Assembly (NCBI GenBank): GCA_964468435.1
Contig: CAYXVE010000064.1
Span: forward strand, 1 to 26,687
Source of the DNA: JBCCTX01 sp964468435
GTDB taxonomy: Bacteria; Bacteroidota; Bacteroidia; J057
Direction: 5' to 3'
Length of the DNA stretch: 26,687 bases
Below are positions 16,121 through 24,081 of this stretch, in pieces; positions within the stretch are counted from its first letter, which is position 1; each line of letters opens with the position of its first letter. Under the pieces are notes generated by a model that was not told the DNA's origin, ran no database searches, and saw nothing but the letters and a program-made list of their open reading frames with translations. The position numbers and the translations under genes were made by a program.

Positions 16121-16972
16121 TTAATCTATTAACTCAGTTAAACCATTCTTTAGTTTGTATAACTTTTGCACTGCCGAATCGTTTAAAAACTTATCGAAAA
16201 TTGCCAGTTCGTCAAACATTCCTACATAATTGACCCCCATGATTATTCTAGCCTCATCCAGATCCCAGGTAAACTGTTCAGGAATGTCTGCTTTACCCTG
16301 AGATTTTCCATTGAGATAAAGCGTTGCAGATCCTTTTGAAGTATTGAGTTCTTTGAAAGAGATCACGACATGAGTCCAGATATCGGAACTAAAAGGGGGA
16401 TTTTCTATGGGTACCAGTCGATTATTGAACAGAGGATTGTCGCCTTTAAGTCCTTCGGGATTCCATTTATCCAGATCCCCGAATACTCCCATCCGAAACA
16501 CCCTGGGATTTTTATCTGAAAAATCCACCCATAAGGCTGCATCGTTGTATGCTTGATCGGTGAGCTGGATGGGATCGCAGTAGCCGGGTTCCAGATCTTC
16601 ATTGGGGTCCAATTTGAGCCAAAAGGAGATTGCTCCACTCCAGGATTCCATGTTGTAACTGGTATTACCTTTTGCAGGGTAAAAGATGACATTTTTACTT
16701 TTCCTGAGAAACTGTAGACCATCTCCAAAAAGTCCCTGTGATGTTGCATATTGGATATCATCGCTTTTAAGTCCAGATGTTGCTTGATCAAATTGATCAT
16801 AAGCTGGTGCGGTATGTAACTCCAGTACTCCTTCCCCAACTTCGGCATCGGTAGTCTGATCAAACGGGGCGTAAAAGATCAGCGAATTGAAAAGATCACT
16901 GTCCTGCGCAGTGATATGATGTATATTGAAGAATATATAAAGGGTAAACAAAAGGACTGGATTTTTTTTCAT
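16121..16972 (-). CDS. Secreted LamG-domain protein
   Basis: Encodes 283 residues: a signal peptide (about 1-22, ending HITAQ) and a single LamG/concanavalin A-like jelly roll (about 28-278). Typical strands are FNSLIFYAPFD, GAISFWLKLD, WTHVVISFKE, ATLYLNGKSQG and the closing GMFDELAIFDKFLND. No catalytic domain, anchor or sorting signal follows, so it should be a free or loosely held carbohydrate- or protein-binding module. It is probably first in the operon with the esterase 60 nt downstream, which suggests joint action on a decorated glycan (inference). It is related in domain type, not closely in sequence, to the LamG part of the OmpA protein at 3546-5087. The start is fixed by the signal peptide. 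Confidence 0.85.
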   Translation of the reverse strand: MKKNPVLLFTLYIFFNIHHITAQDSDLFNSLIFYAPFDQTTDAEVGEGVLELHTAPAYDQFDQATSGLKSDDIQYATSQGLFGDGLQFLRKSKNVIFYPAKGNTSYNMESWSGAISFWLKLDPNEDLEPGYCDPIQLTDQAYNDAALWVDFSDKNPRVFRMGVFGDLDKWNPEGLKGDNPLFNNRLVPIENPPFSSDIWTHVVISFKELNTSKGSATLYLNGKSQGKADIPEQFTWDLDEARIIMGVNYVGMFDELAIFDKFLNDSAVQKLYKLKNGLTELID

Positions 16973-17324
16973 TGAAAAGACGTTGATTACAACATATGAA
17001 TATAAAGAAATTGATATAGAAAATAATAGCGTATGAAAGATTCTTTAACGATTTGATGCATCATCATTCTAAGCCTGCTCGGAAAAGCGGGGAAAATATT
17101 GTGACCTGGAAGGCGGGAAAACGACTTTTCCAGCGTTACGCTCTTCTGATGAAGTATCCACCTGCTGACATGAAACGATAAGACCTGGGAAGAGTATTAA
17201 ACTCCAAGGTAGTCTGGCAAAAGTTGAGATTAGTTGACGGAGTTACATTCTAGGTATATATAGCTTACTTGCTCCACTTGATTGATATCAAGCTACGTTA
17301 TTGCATTCAAAATACGAGTGGATT
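16973..17324. other. Intergenic region between the LamG gene and the ion-channel gene
   Basis: It should hold the promoter of the LamG-esterase-CHAT unit, but no good -33/-7 pair was found. A plus-strand frame from 17113 to a TAG at 17251-17253, with one internal TAA (17179-17181), reads KRLFQRYALLMKYPPADMKR and then DLGRVLNSKVVWQKLRL. This looks protein-like and may be a gene relic, but I do not recognise the family. Nothing else was seen. Confidence 0.35.
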
Positions 17325-18401
17325 TTATTCAATTTCCAGGTCATATTCTGCCAACAGTACCTGCCAATCCATTCTTTCAGTTTGCTCCAGTATGGATGTT
17401 GAGATGATTTCTTTAAGGGTATCAGGAAGATTCTTCCGAAATCCCATAGCATAGAATTGAGCATTGTAGGTTATGGGGAGGATTTCATAACCGTTTAGGG
17501 TATCCAGTCTCATGATATGCTTCAAAATGGGTTGATCATAGGCAATGGCTTCTATCTCTTGGTCTTTCAGCGCCCCCTGCATGTCGCTGAAATTTGAAAA
17601 GGGTTGAGTATTGGTAAAAAAGTGCTTTTTCAGCCATTCCTCTGTGCTGGAATTACTGATAGTCCCCAATGGTCTTTCCTTGAAGTCTTCGATCCGGTTT
17701 TGAGAAACGTTGAGTTGGTTGACGGTGAGGGAGGAGGCGATACTCGCTGTAAAACCCGAAATAATAATGATGGCTGTAAACATCCATATGAGTGCTACGA
17801 TCCTCCCTCCTAATGTGCGTGGAGATTTATCACCGTATCCTACAGTTGTCATGGTTACTGCCGACCACCAAAAACCGCTCCATAATCCCTTGATTCCTTT
17901 GCCAAATTCCTCGTGATTTACTTTCCGCTCGAATAACCATTCCAGTAATCCAAACACGAGTATCACCAAAACCAGTGCACCAAGCGCCCGGAAAAAATTC
18001 AAAGAAAAAAAGGAACCCACCAATGCCTGGGTCTTTTGCAGGGTGGAAGACGATGGTGCGAGCACTGATGAGTATGCAATGTAGTAAGGAGGAGAAAAAT
18101 CCATTTGACGAGCGCGGTCGCTAGTAATCGTCAAAGGGGAAAGACTTAGGTCTATGGTTCCACTCCTTAGGCTTTGAAGTAAGCTGTCGAGGGACATTTC
18201 TACCAGTTTGTAAGGCAGATCATGTTCATCACTGACTTCATCCCACAACCAGGTAGAAGCTCCAACCAATTCATCGTTTTGCTCAAAAACAAAAGGAGCA
18301 GAGACTTTGTAACCAACCGTAAGCGTATCCCTGGAAATACCCTGTGCAGCAATTGGGAACAACAATGAAATGAGCGACAACGTTACAAAGTATCGAACCA
18401 T
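17325..18401 (-). CDS. Prokaryotic glutamate-receptor-like ligand-gated K+ channel (GluR0 type)
   Basis: I place the start at 18401 (358 residues) because MVRYFVTLSLISLLFPIAAQ is a good signal peptide; an open frame extends to 18470 but adds 23 residues across a perfect inverted repeat. Order: SBP_bac_3 lobe S1 (about 25-117) with T-I-T-S-D-R-A-R-Q-M-D-F-S, whose Arg98 matches the ligand carboxylate-binding Arg; membrane helix M1 (about 137-156); pore loop with the K+ selectivity filter TVGYGD (186-191); inner helix (about 198-227) containing SGFTASIASSLTV, the counterpart of the SYTANLAAF gate of animal glutamate receptors; and lobe S2 (about 232-358) with EAIAYDQPIL. This is the complete GluR0 layout: periplasmic ligand binding opens a K+ pore. 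The ligand, probably an amino acid, cannot be read with certainty. It is divergent from the gene at 18537. Confidence 0.9.
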   Translation of the reverse strand: MVRYFVTLSLISLLFPIAAQGISRDTLTVGYKVSAPFVFEQNDELVGASTWLWDEVSDEHDLPYKLVEMSLDSLLQSLRSGTIDLSLSPLTITSDRARQMDFSPPYYIAYSSVLAPSSSTLQKTQALVGSFFSLNFFRALGALVLVILVFGLLEWLFERKVNHEEFGKGIKGLWSGFWWSAVTMTTVGYGDKSPRTLGGRIVALIWMFTAIIIISGFTASIASSLTVNQLNVSQNRIEDFKERPLGTISNSSTEEWLKKHFFTNTQPFSNFSDMQGALKDQEIEAIAYDQPILKHIMRLDTLNGYEILPITYNAQFYAMGFRKNLPDTLKEIISTSILEQTERMDWQVLLAEYDLEIE

Positions 18402-18428
18402 AGTCTGGATGGTTATCACCATTTTGAG

Positions 18429-18457
18429 AATTATTCTACAAAAGGAAAAGAATAATT
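18429..18457. promoter_or_regulatory. 9-bp inverted repeat upstream of the channel gene
   Basis: AATTATTCT (18429-18437) and AGAATAATT (18449-18457) are perfect reverse complements with an 11-nt gap. It lies 28 nt before the preferred channel start (18401) in the divergent promoter region and could be an operator or a leader hairpin. Confidence 0.4.
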
Positions 18458-18481
18458 GCGAAAATGTCAAACGGTTTTGAA

Positions 18482-18498
18482 TAACTAAGCGTTAGTTA
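18482..18498. promoter_or_regulatory. 7-bp palindrome in the divergent promoter region
   Basis: TAACTAA (18482-18488) and TTAGTTA (18492-18498) are perfect reverse complements around GCG. It sits between the divergent starts at 18401 and 18537, a position suited to a dimeric regulator controlling both genes. Confidence 0.4.
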
Positions 18499-18536
18499 CT
18501 GGAGTGTGTTTTGTATGCTCAGTAATTTATTGCCCT

Positions 18537-20486
18537 ATGTGGAAAAAAATAGTTATCCTCACATCATTCATCCTATCCCTGCTGGCTGCCTGGGTTGGCT
18601 GGGACATGTATCAAAATAGTCAGATCGAAACGATCGCCTCTTATCCTCAGGACAAAGGACCCAATAAGGTAAATGAGTTATTGTTTGAGCTACAACAGGG
18701 AAAGGAAGTGGAATTTGAAAAGCTAATCCCTACACTCAAATATGTTCATGGAAGATATGACGTATCTGATTTCAGATTACAGTCTTTGACACGGATTGTA
18801 TATAAGTACTGGGATCAGATTGATTCTGAGATGCAGCGCCAAATCAAAGACACCTATCTCAACTTTAAGTATTGGATGGATCAGCCCGGCGAAGATGGGA
18901 TGTGCTTCTGGTCCGAGAATCATCAGTTGCTATTTGCTACGGCGGAATATCTTGCAGGACAGCGTTGGCCAGAGGAAATCTTTTTGAATTCGGGGAAAAC
19001 AGGTAAGAAACATCGGGAAATGGCTAGAAGCAGGATACTTACATGGCTGGAACAGAGATGGTTATATGGTTTTACGGAATGGTATTCAAATGTCTACTAC
19101 GTAGAAGATATCGCTCCCCTGTCCAACCTGATTGAATTTGCTGAGGATGAAGAAGTTGTCAATAAAGCAACCATCATTTTGGATTTGTTGCTTCACGATG
19201 TGGCAACTCAATCTTACAGAGGCACTTTCATTAGTACCAGTGGGAGAATGTATCAGGGAAATAAATTTAGTGGGAAAGGGAATTCAATGAAAAGTGTGAT
19301 TACCCATATCTGGGGAGAAGGCCGTTGGGGGTATACTCATCCTATGAGAAAGGGAATGGATCTCAATTTTATTTTGCTGGAAAATTATGAAGTCCCTGAA
19401 GTGATCATATCCATTGGAGAAGATTCCTCGACGGTAATTATTAAAGCCTCCAATGGTATAGATGTGCATGAACTCAAAGAAGAAGGATTATATGGAACGG
19501 CAAATAGACAAATTATGATGCAGTGGGCCATGGAAGCATTTTCGCATCCCGATGTGATCGAAAATTCGCTGAATTATATCGATCAATACAATATGCTTAG
19601 CAATGAATTTTTAAGTGGATTCAAAATGGTCAATTTGGGGATACTTAGGAAAACAAGGCTTTTGCCTATGATCAGTCGTTCTCTTAACTCAGCGACCATT
19701 GGAACGGCCATTCAACGAGCCAATACCTATACCTACCGTACTCCTGATTTCATGATTGCAACTGCTCAGGCTTATCATCCAGGGACCTACGGCGACCAGC
19801 ATCATATTTGGAACGCCACCATATCCGATGATCTGAGTATTTTTACGACCCATCCTGGCAAACCGTATACTCCTGAGGGTAACTCAAAAGGTACTCCAGA
19901 TTACTGGACCGGAAATGGCCGATTACCTCATGCCATTCAACACGAGAACATCGTATTGTGTATATACCAGATTCCTGATAAACCTGGTTTTATGGAAGAG
20001 GCAGTAACTGAATATACCCATGCTCATTTTCCTAAATCTTCCATGGATGAGGTTCAGCTTAAAGAGAATTATGCCTTTGGAAGAAAAGGCGATACATATG
20101 TTGCATTTATAGGAAAAAATGAGTTAAAGTACAGAGAAGGCTCTGATTTTGATTTGATACAACCCGGAAAAGACAGCTATTGGATCTTTGAAGCCAGCAC
20201 TCAGGAAAAAGAGAAATCCTTTAAAGCATTTGTAGAGCGTATTATGAGCAATCCCGTTGTCTATACCCATCGGCGTTTAACCTATTCGTCAGACGGGGAG
20301 GCTCTATCAGTAACTTATCAGGGAGAGTCCCTGATCAATGATGAGACCCTCGTTACAGAATACGCTCGTTTCGATTCCCCTTATTCCATGACTGAACGCA
20401 AACCAGAAACAATTACAATAACTCATGAGGGGAAGCAATTATCACTTGATTTTTACAAGGAAGTACGTAAGATTGAAGAAAAATAG
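18537..20486 (+). CDS. Secreted/anchored protein resembling (alpha/alpha)-toroid polysaccharide lyases
   Basis: ATG at 18537 (649 residues) is preferred because MWKKIVILTSFILSLLAAWV is a good signal anchor; a GTG at 18504 would add 11 Cys-rich residues before it. Residues 30-340 are helix-rich with aromatic stretches (YLNFKYWMDQPGEDGMCFWS, ENHQLLFATAEYLAGQRWPE), and residues 350-640 are mostly beta. An alpha/alpha toroid with E-N-H followed by a beta sandwich is the general plan of heparinase II/III, chondroitinase and alginate-lyase type enzymes; His129 in WSENH and conserved-looking H and Y residues (NATISDD, YGDQHHIWN) could be catalytic. I cannot assign a lyase family, so treat the enzymatic role as a hypothesis. 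It converges with the transglutaminase-like gene 40 nt downstream and diverges from the K+ channel. Confidence 0.75.
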   Translation: MWKKIVILTSFILSLLAAWVGWDMYQNSQIETIASYPQDKGPNKVNELLFELQQGKEVEFEKLIPTLKYVHGRYDVSDFRLQSLTRIVYKYWDQIDSEMQRQIKDTYLNFKYWMDQPGEDGMCFWSENHQLLFATAEYLAGQRWPEEIFLNSGKTGKKHREMARSRILTWLEQRWLYGFTEWYSNVYYVEDIAPLSNLIEFAEDEEVVNKATIILDLLLHDVATQSYRGTFISTSGRMYQGNKFSGKGNSMKSVITHIWGEGRWGYTHPMRKGMDLNFILLENYEVPEVIISIGEDSSTVIIKASNGIDVHELKEEGLYGTANRQIMMQWAMEAFSHPDVIENSLNYIDQYNMLSNEFLSGFKMVNLGILRKTRLLPMISRSLNSATIGTAIQRANTYTYRTPDFMIATAQAYHPGTYGDQHHIWNATISDDLSIFTTHPGKPYTPEGNSKGTPDYWTGNGRLPHAIQHENIVLCIYQIPDKPGFMEEAVTEYTHAHFPKSSMDEVQLKENYAFGRKGDTYVAFIGKNELKYREGSDFDLIQPGKDSYWIFEASTQEKEKSFKAFVERIMSNPVVYTHRRLTYSSDGEALSVTYQGESLINDETLVTEYARFDSPYSMTERKPETITITHEGKQLSLDFYKEVRKIEEK

Positions 20487-20526
20487 TCAATATTCGAGGA
20501 TCAAATCCGTCGTATACTCATCCTAA

Positions 20527-21084
20527 TTATGATCTCACGCTCACCCTCTTTATCCCTAAATAATCACTCATGCTTGGATCGACATAAATCTTTTCACCAG
20601 TATAAAGGTTTTCAAGCACATTGAAATCGTGATTTTGGAAAAAAGGGTGATCAATGAATTGATGAAGGTTGATTCCCAGAAAATATATTTCTCCCACCAG
20701 ATGCCTACTTCGATAATACCCGCTCATTTTTTGTTTGGTAATGATATGTGAAGCAATGGAGTGAAATAAAGCAGCATACCCAATACAATGGGTAGTGCCT
20801 TTCTGTAGGATTTGATTGGGATTCTGAGAAGCGGCTTCAAACGCAAAGCTGAGTTCACGATGGGTTCGATGCAGGGAAATATCAATCAAATCATCGAGAG
20901 GCAGCTCCAGAACCGTAAGTTCCTGGTCCATTGCTGATCGTAGTCTTTGATCAGTAAGTTCATAACCTTTGCGTTCTCCTATGATCTTGTAGGTAATGGT
21001 ATGGCGATAAATCCAGCCCCGGTTCATCCACAAAACGATGAATCCTACAATCAAAACGAATCCCAGTCTTTTGATACGGTACAT
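20527..21084 (-). CDS. Membrane-anchored transglutaminase-like protein
   Basis: Encodes 185 residues. One N-terminal membrane segment (about 6-20) is followed by a compact extracytoplasmic domain. Residues 96-104, GTTHCIGYA, place Cys100 at the start of a helix as in transglutaminase/papain-like folds; His152 in FFQNHDFNVL and Asp169 in IYVDPSMSD complete a Cys-His-Asp triad in the right order and spacing. Bacterial proteins of this kind are usually thiol peptidases or protein cross-linking enzymes. The domain is short for the family and the substrate is unknown. It is convergent with the lyase-like gene and divergent from the cytochrome gene, so it is probably a single-gene transcript. Confidence 0.75.
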   Translation of the reverse strand: MYRIKRLGFVLIVGFIVLWMNRGWIYRHTITYKIIGERKGYELTDQRLRSAMDQELTVLELPLDDLIDISLHRTHRELSFAFEAASQNPNQILQKGTTHCIGYAALFHSIASHIITKQKMSGYYRSRHLVGEIYFLGINLHQFIDHPFFQNHDFNVLENLYTGEKIYVDPSMSDYLGIKRVSVRS

Positions 21085-21270
21085 AAGCTTTTATTTGGAT
21101 CTCTATCATTATGATTCGTTGCGTGAGGCTTTTCATCACGCTTCACCTGTGGTGTATGCATCCTAGTTTGTCCACTATTCGCATGATATATCTGCATTTA
21201 TCAGTCCTCGTGTCATAGAATTCTCCTATTTATTCGTACCTTATTCCCATTGTTCAAAATACTAATTTCG

Positions 21271-24081
21271 ATGAAAAATTACTACTCTTACGTATTGTTT
21301 ACAGTTATGGGATTTTGTCTGGCAACCTTTTTCGGTTGTAGCCAATCTCACTACGCTAAACCGGAAGATGAGCAAGCTCAACTGTTACTCCCCTTTGAAG
21401 CGCTTCCCACCTATGAGCAACAGCTTGATCACACCTATTTCTTATCCAGCCTCGAAGATAAAGATTACAAAGCAAAAGCCTTTAAAAACGGGCAGAAAAT
21501 CTATGGCACGACCTGCTTCAACTGTCATGGGAATGCTGAACAGCCCGGATCGCTCCCCAATGCCTTCCGCTTCTGGGCCGATACCTTCAAAAATGGAAAT
21601 ACCCCATACGAAATGTATCAAACCCTGACACAAGGCTATGGCTTGATGGCCCCCCAGGTGCAACTCACTCCCCAACAAAAGTACAATGTGATCCATTATC
21701 TCCGGGAGAACTACATTCGCGAGTATAATCCAGAGCAGTATATAGAAATTACGGAAGACTACCTGGCTACCCTCCCTAAAGGAGACAGTCTGGGACCTGA
21801 AGCCAAGGAATACCAACCATGGGCCGAGATGGATTACGGAGATTTTCTAATCTATACCTATGAAATGGCTGATAAAGATGCTCTGCCCAGAGACATTTCC
21901 GGTGGGCCATCGCCTTTACCCGATGAAAATTATGACAGTGTCAATTTTGCTTATAAAGGGATTGCTGTGAGGTTGGATGAAGGAGGAGGAGGCATAACAA
22001 AGGGCAATGCCTGGATGGTATTTGACCACGACCTGATGCGCGTTGCCGGAGCGTGGACAGGAGAAGCGTTTATCGACTACCGAGCCATCCTGATGAATGG
22101 TGAACACAACATCTATCCTCGTACGGCAGGGAATCTGCAGTTTGACAATCCCATCGGTCCCGGATGGGCACATCCCAAGACCGGATCATTTGAAGATCCG
22201 CGCTTCAGAGGGCTGGATAGAAGGCCCTTTGGGCCTTTGCCGCGGGAGTGGGCGCAGTATCAGGGTTTGTATTATTATGAAAATGAGGTAATCGTAAAAT
22301 ATACCGTTGGAGATGCTGAGATATTGGAAAAACAGGATATCGATTGGGAAAATGATGGGCCTGTATTTGTCAGAACCCTGAATATATCCCCTTCTTCTAC
22401 AACACTGTTTCACCGCATATCAGATGCTGAAGGTACAATTGTGGCGATGGTGAGTGAGCATGAACAAGTTACGATGAAATCAGAACATGGGTATTATGTG
22501 ATGAAGGTTCCTGCAAACACAGAAGCAAAAGTGAAGATATTGGTGAGTAAACATACAGAAATAGACCTAGGAAAAACGGGGTTGGCTCAAAAACTACCAG
22601 AAGACCTCACCACCTATACCCAGGGTGGTCCTGCGCATTATCCAGAAGTGTTGACCAGTCCCGTTACCATAGCAGAGAATGACGAAGCCTATGTGGTCGA
22701 TGTCTTTCACCTTCCCAAGCCTACTCCATGGAAGAGCAGAATGATGTTGAGTGGGATTGACTTCTTGCCCGGGGGAAAAGAAGCTGTTGTGTGCGCCGTA
22801 GGGGGAGATGTATGGAAAATCGAAGATTTTACAGGCAATTCTAGACAGATGAAATGGCGCCGAATTGCTTCGGGGCTGTTTCAGCCCCTGGGGATCAAAT
22901 ATGTCGATGGCGACATCTACGTATCCTGCCGCGATCAGATCGTTCGCCTCCACGACCTCAATGGCGATGGTGATACCGACTTCTACGAAGCTTTTAATAG
23001 CGACCATCAAGTAACGGAGCACTTCCACGAATTTGCTATGGGCCTACAGGCCGATGAGGAAGGTAACTTCTACTATGCTAAAAGCGCGCGCCATGCGCGC
23101 ACGCCACTTGTAGAGCAGCACGGCACGCTGCTGAGGGTCAGCGCCGATGGCATGCGCACTAAAATCCTTGCCCATGGCTTCCGCGCTGCCAATGGTGTCT
23201 GCCTCAATCCCGATGGCACCTTTATCGTCACCGATCAGGAGGGCCATTGGAATCCGATGAATCGGATCAACTGGGTTGAGCCGGGCAAATTTTACGGCAA
23301 TATGTACGGCTACGGCGCTCCTGCCGACAGCACAGATGAGGGCATGGAAATGCCCCTCTGCTGGGTGGATAAGAAACTAGACCGTTCTCCTTCCGAGCTC
23401 CTTTGGGCAGGCCCGGACTGGGGCCCACTAAGTGGAAAATTGCTGAATTTTTCCTATGGCTATGGAAAGGTCTACGAGGTCCTTCACGAGACAGTGAATG
23501 GCCGCCGCCAAGGTGGCTTGTTTGAGCTGCCGCTGCCGCAGTTTGCCAGCGGTGTGATGCGTGGCCGCTTCAACCCCACCGACGGCCAGCTCTACGCCTG
23601 CGGCCTCTCCTCCTGGGCCACAACCCGCGTCTTGCAGGAAGGGGCACTGTATCGCATCCGCTACACAAGCAAGCCCATATACCTTCCGGTGGCATATCAT
23701 GTCCATGCAGGCAGCATCAGCTTAACCTTCTCCGAGGCGCTGAACCCAGCTTCTGCCATCGATACTGCAAACTATCAGCTTCGCATGTGGGACCTGAAGC
23801 GCACGCGCCGCTATGGCTCCGACCGGTACAATATCCGAAAGCTGGAAGTTACCGAAGCGCAGCTGGGCGTAGATGGCAAGACTGTCATATTGACGGTGCC
23901 GGCGATCGCGCCCACCTGGGCGCTGGAGATTAGGTATGGGCTGGAAGGTTCCCGAGGGGAACCTGTGGATGGCATGATCCAGGGGACGGTATATGAGGTG
24001 GGGGAGGATCTCGCCATAAAGGATAACCAGCGTTCGCTGCATGCTCATGCAGGATGGAAAACTCGACGAACTCGAGAGTGA
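21271..24081 (+). CDS. Cytochrome c - beta-propeller (PQQ/sorbosone dehydrogenase-like) lipoprotein
   Basis: ATG 21271 (936 residues) is chosen over a TTG at 21250 because it begins a lipoprotein-type signal ending ATFFGC (Cys23). Order: class I cytochrome c (about 65-160) with heme-binding CFNCH (Cys82, Cys85, His86) and axial Met126 in GLMAPQ; a beta-rich middle domain (about 180-480) seen in similar multidomain cytochromes; a six-bladed propeller like glucose/sorbosone dehydrogenases (about 490-780; MMLSGIDFLPGG, RAANGVCLNPDGTFIVTDQE, GMEMPLCWV); and an Ig-like end domain (about 800-905; ISLTFSEALNPAS). It should oxidise a sugar, alcohol or aldehyde at the outer face of a membrane and pass electrons through its own heme; this is inferred from the domains. 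Base composition jumps near 22850: bases 22501-22560 hold 22 G+C of 60, bases 23101-23160 hold 39. The last about 15 residues run into a transposase remnant and may not be original. Confidence 0.88.
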   Translation: MKNYYSYVLFTVMGFCLATFFGCSQSHYAKPEDEQAQLLLPFEALPTYEQQLDHTYFLSSLEDKDYKAKAFKNGQKIYGTTCFNCHGNAEQPGSLPNAFRFWADTFKNGNTPYEMYQTLTQGYGLMAPQVQLTPQQKYNVIHYLRENYIREYNPEQYIEITEDYLATLPKGDSLGPEAKEYQPWAEMDYGDFLIYTYEMADKDALPRDISGGPSPLPDENYDSVNFAYKGIAVRLDEGGGGITKGNAWMVFDHDLMRVAGAWTGEAFIDYRAILMNGEHNIYPRTAGNLQFDNPIGPGWAHPKTGSFEDPRFRGLDRRPFGPLPREWAQYQGLYYYENEVIVKYTVGDAEILEKQDIDWENDGPVFVRTLNISPSSTTLFHRISDAEGTIVAMVSEHEQVTMKSEHGYYVMKVPANTEAKVKILVSKHTEIDLGKTGLAQKLPEDLTTYTQGGPAHYPEVLTSPVTIAENDEAYVVDVFHLPKPTPWKSRMMLSGIDFLPGGKEAVVCAVGGDVWKIEDFTGNSRQMKWRRIASGLFQPLGIKYVDGDIYVSCRDQIVRLHDLNGDGDTDFYEAFNSDHQVTEHFHEFAMGLQADEEGNFYYAKSARHARTPLVEQHGTLLRVSADGMRTKILAHGFRAANGVCLNPDGTFIVTDQEGHWNPMNRINWVEPGKFYGNMYGYGAPADSTDEGMEMPLCWVDKKLDRSPSELLWAGPDWGPLSGKLLNFSYGYGKVYEVLHETVNGRRQGGLFELPLPQFASGVMRGRFNPTDGQLYACGLSSWATTRVLQEGALYRIRYTSKPIYLPVAYHVHAGSISLTFSEALNPASAIDTANYQLRMWDLKRTRRYGSDRYNIRKLEVTEAQLGVDGKTVILTVPAIAPTWALEIRYGLEGSRGEPVDGMIQGTVYEVGEDLAIKDNQRSLHAHAGWKTRRTRE

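Noticed and set aside
3546..16972. The two LamG proteins (3546-5087 and 16121-16972) as a recent duplication
   Set aside because: They share the fold and a few strand motifs only; no extended sequence identity is visible.
18402..18470. N-terminal extension of the K+ channel to 18470
   Set aside because: It would place extra hydrophobic residues before a good signal peptide and cross a perfect inverted repeat, so the start at 18401 is preferred.
18504..18536. GTG start giving 11 extra residues to the lyase-like protein
   Set aside because: The extension is Cys-rich and precedes a proper signal anchor that starts at ATG 18537.
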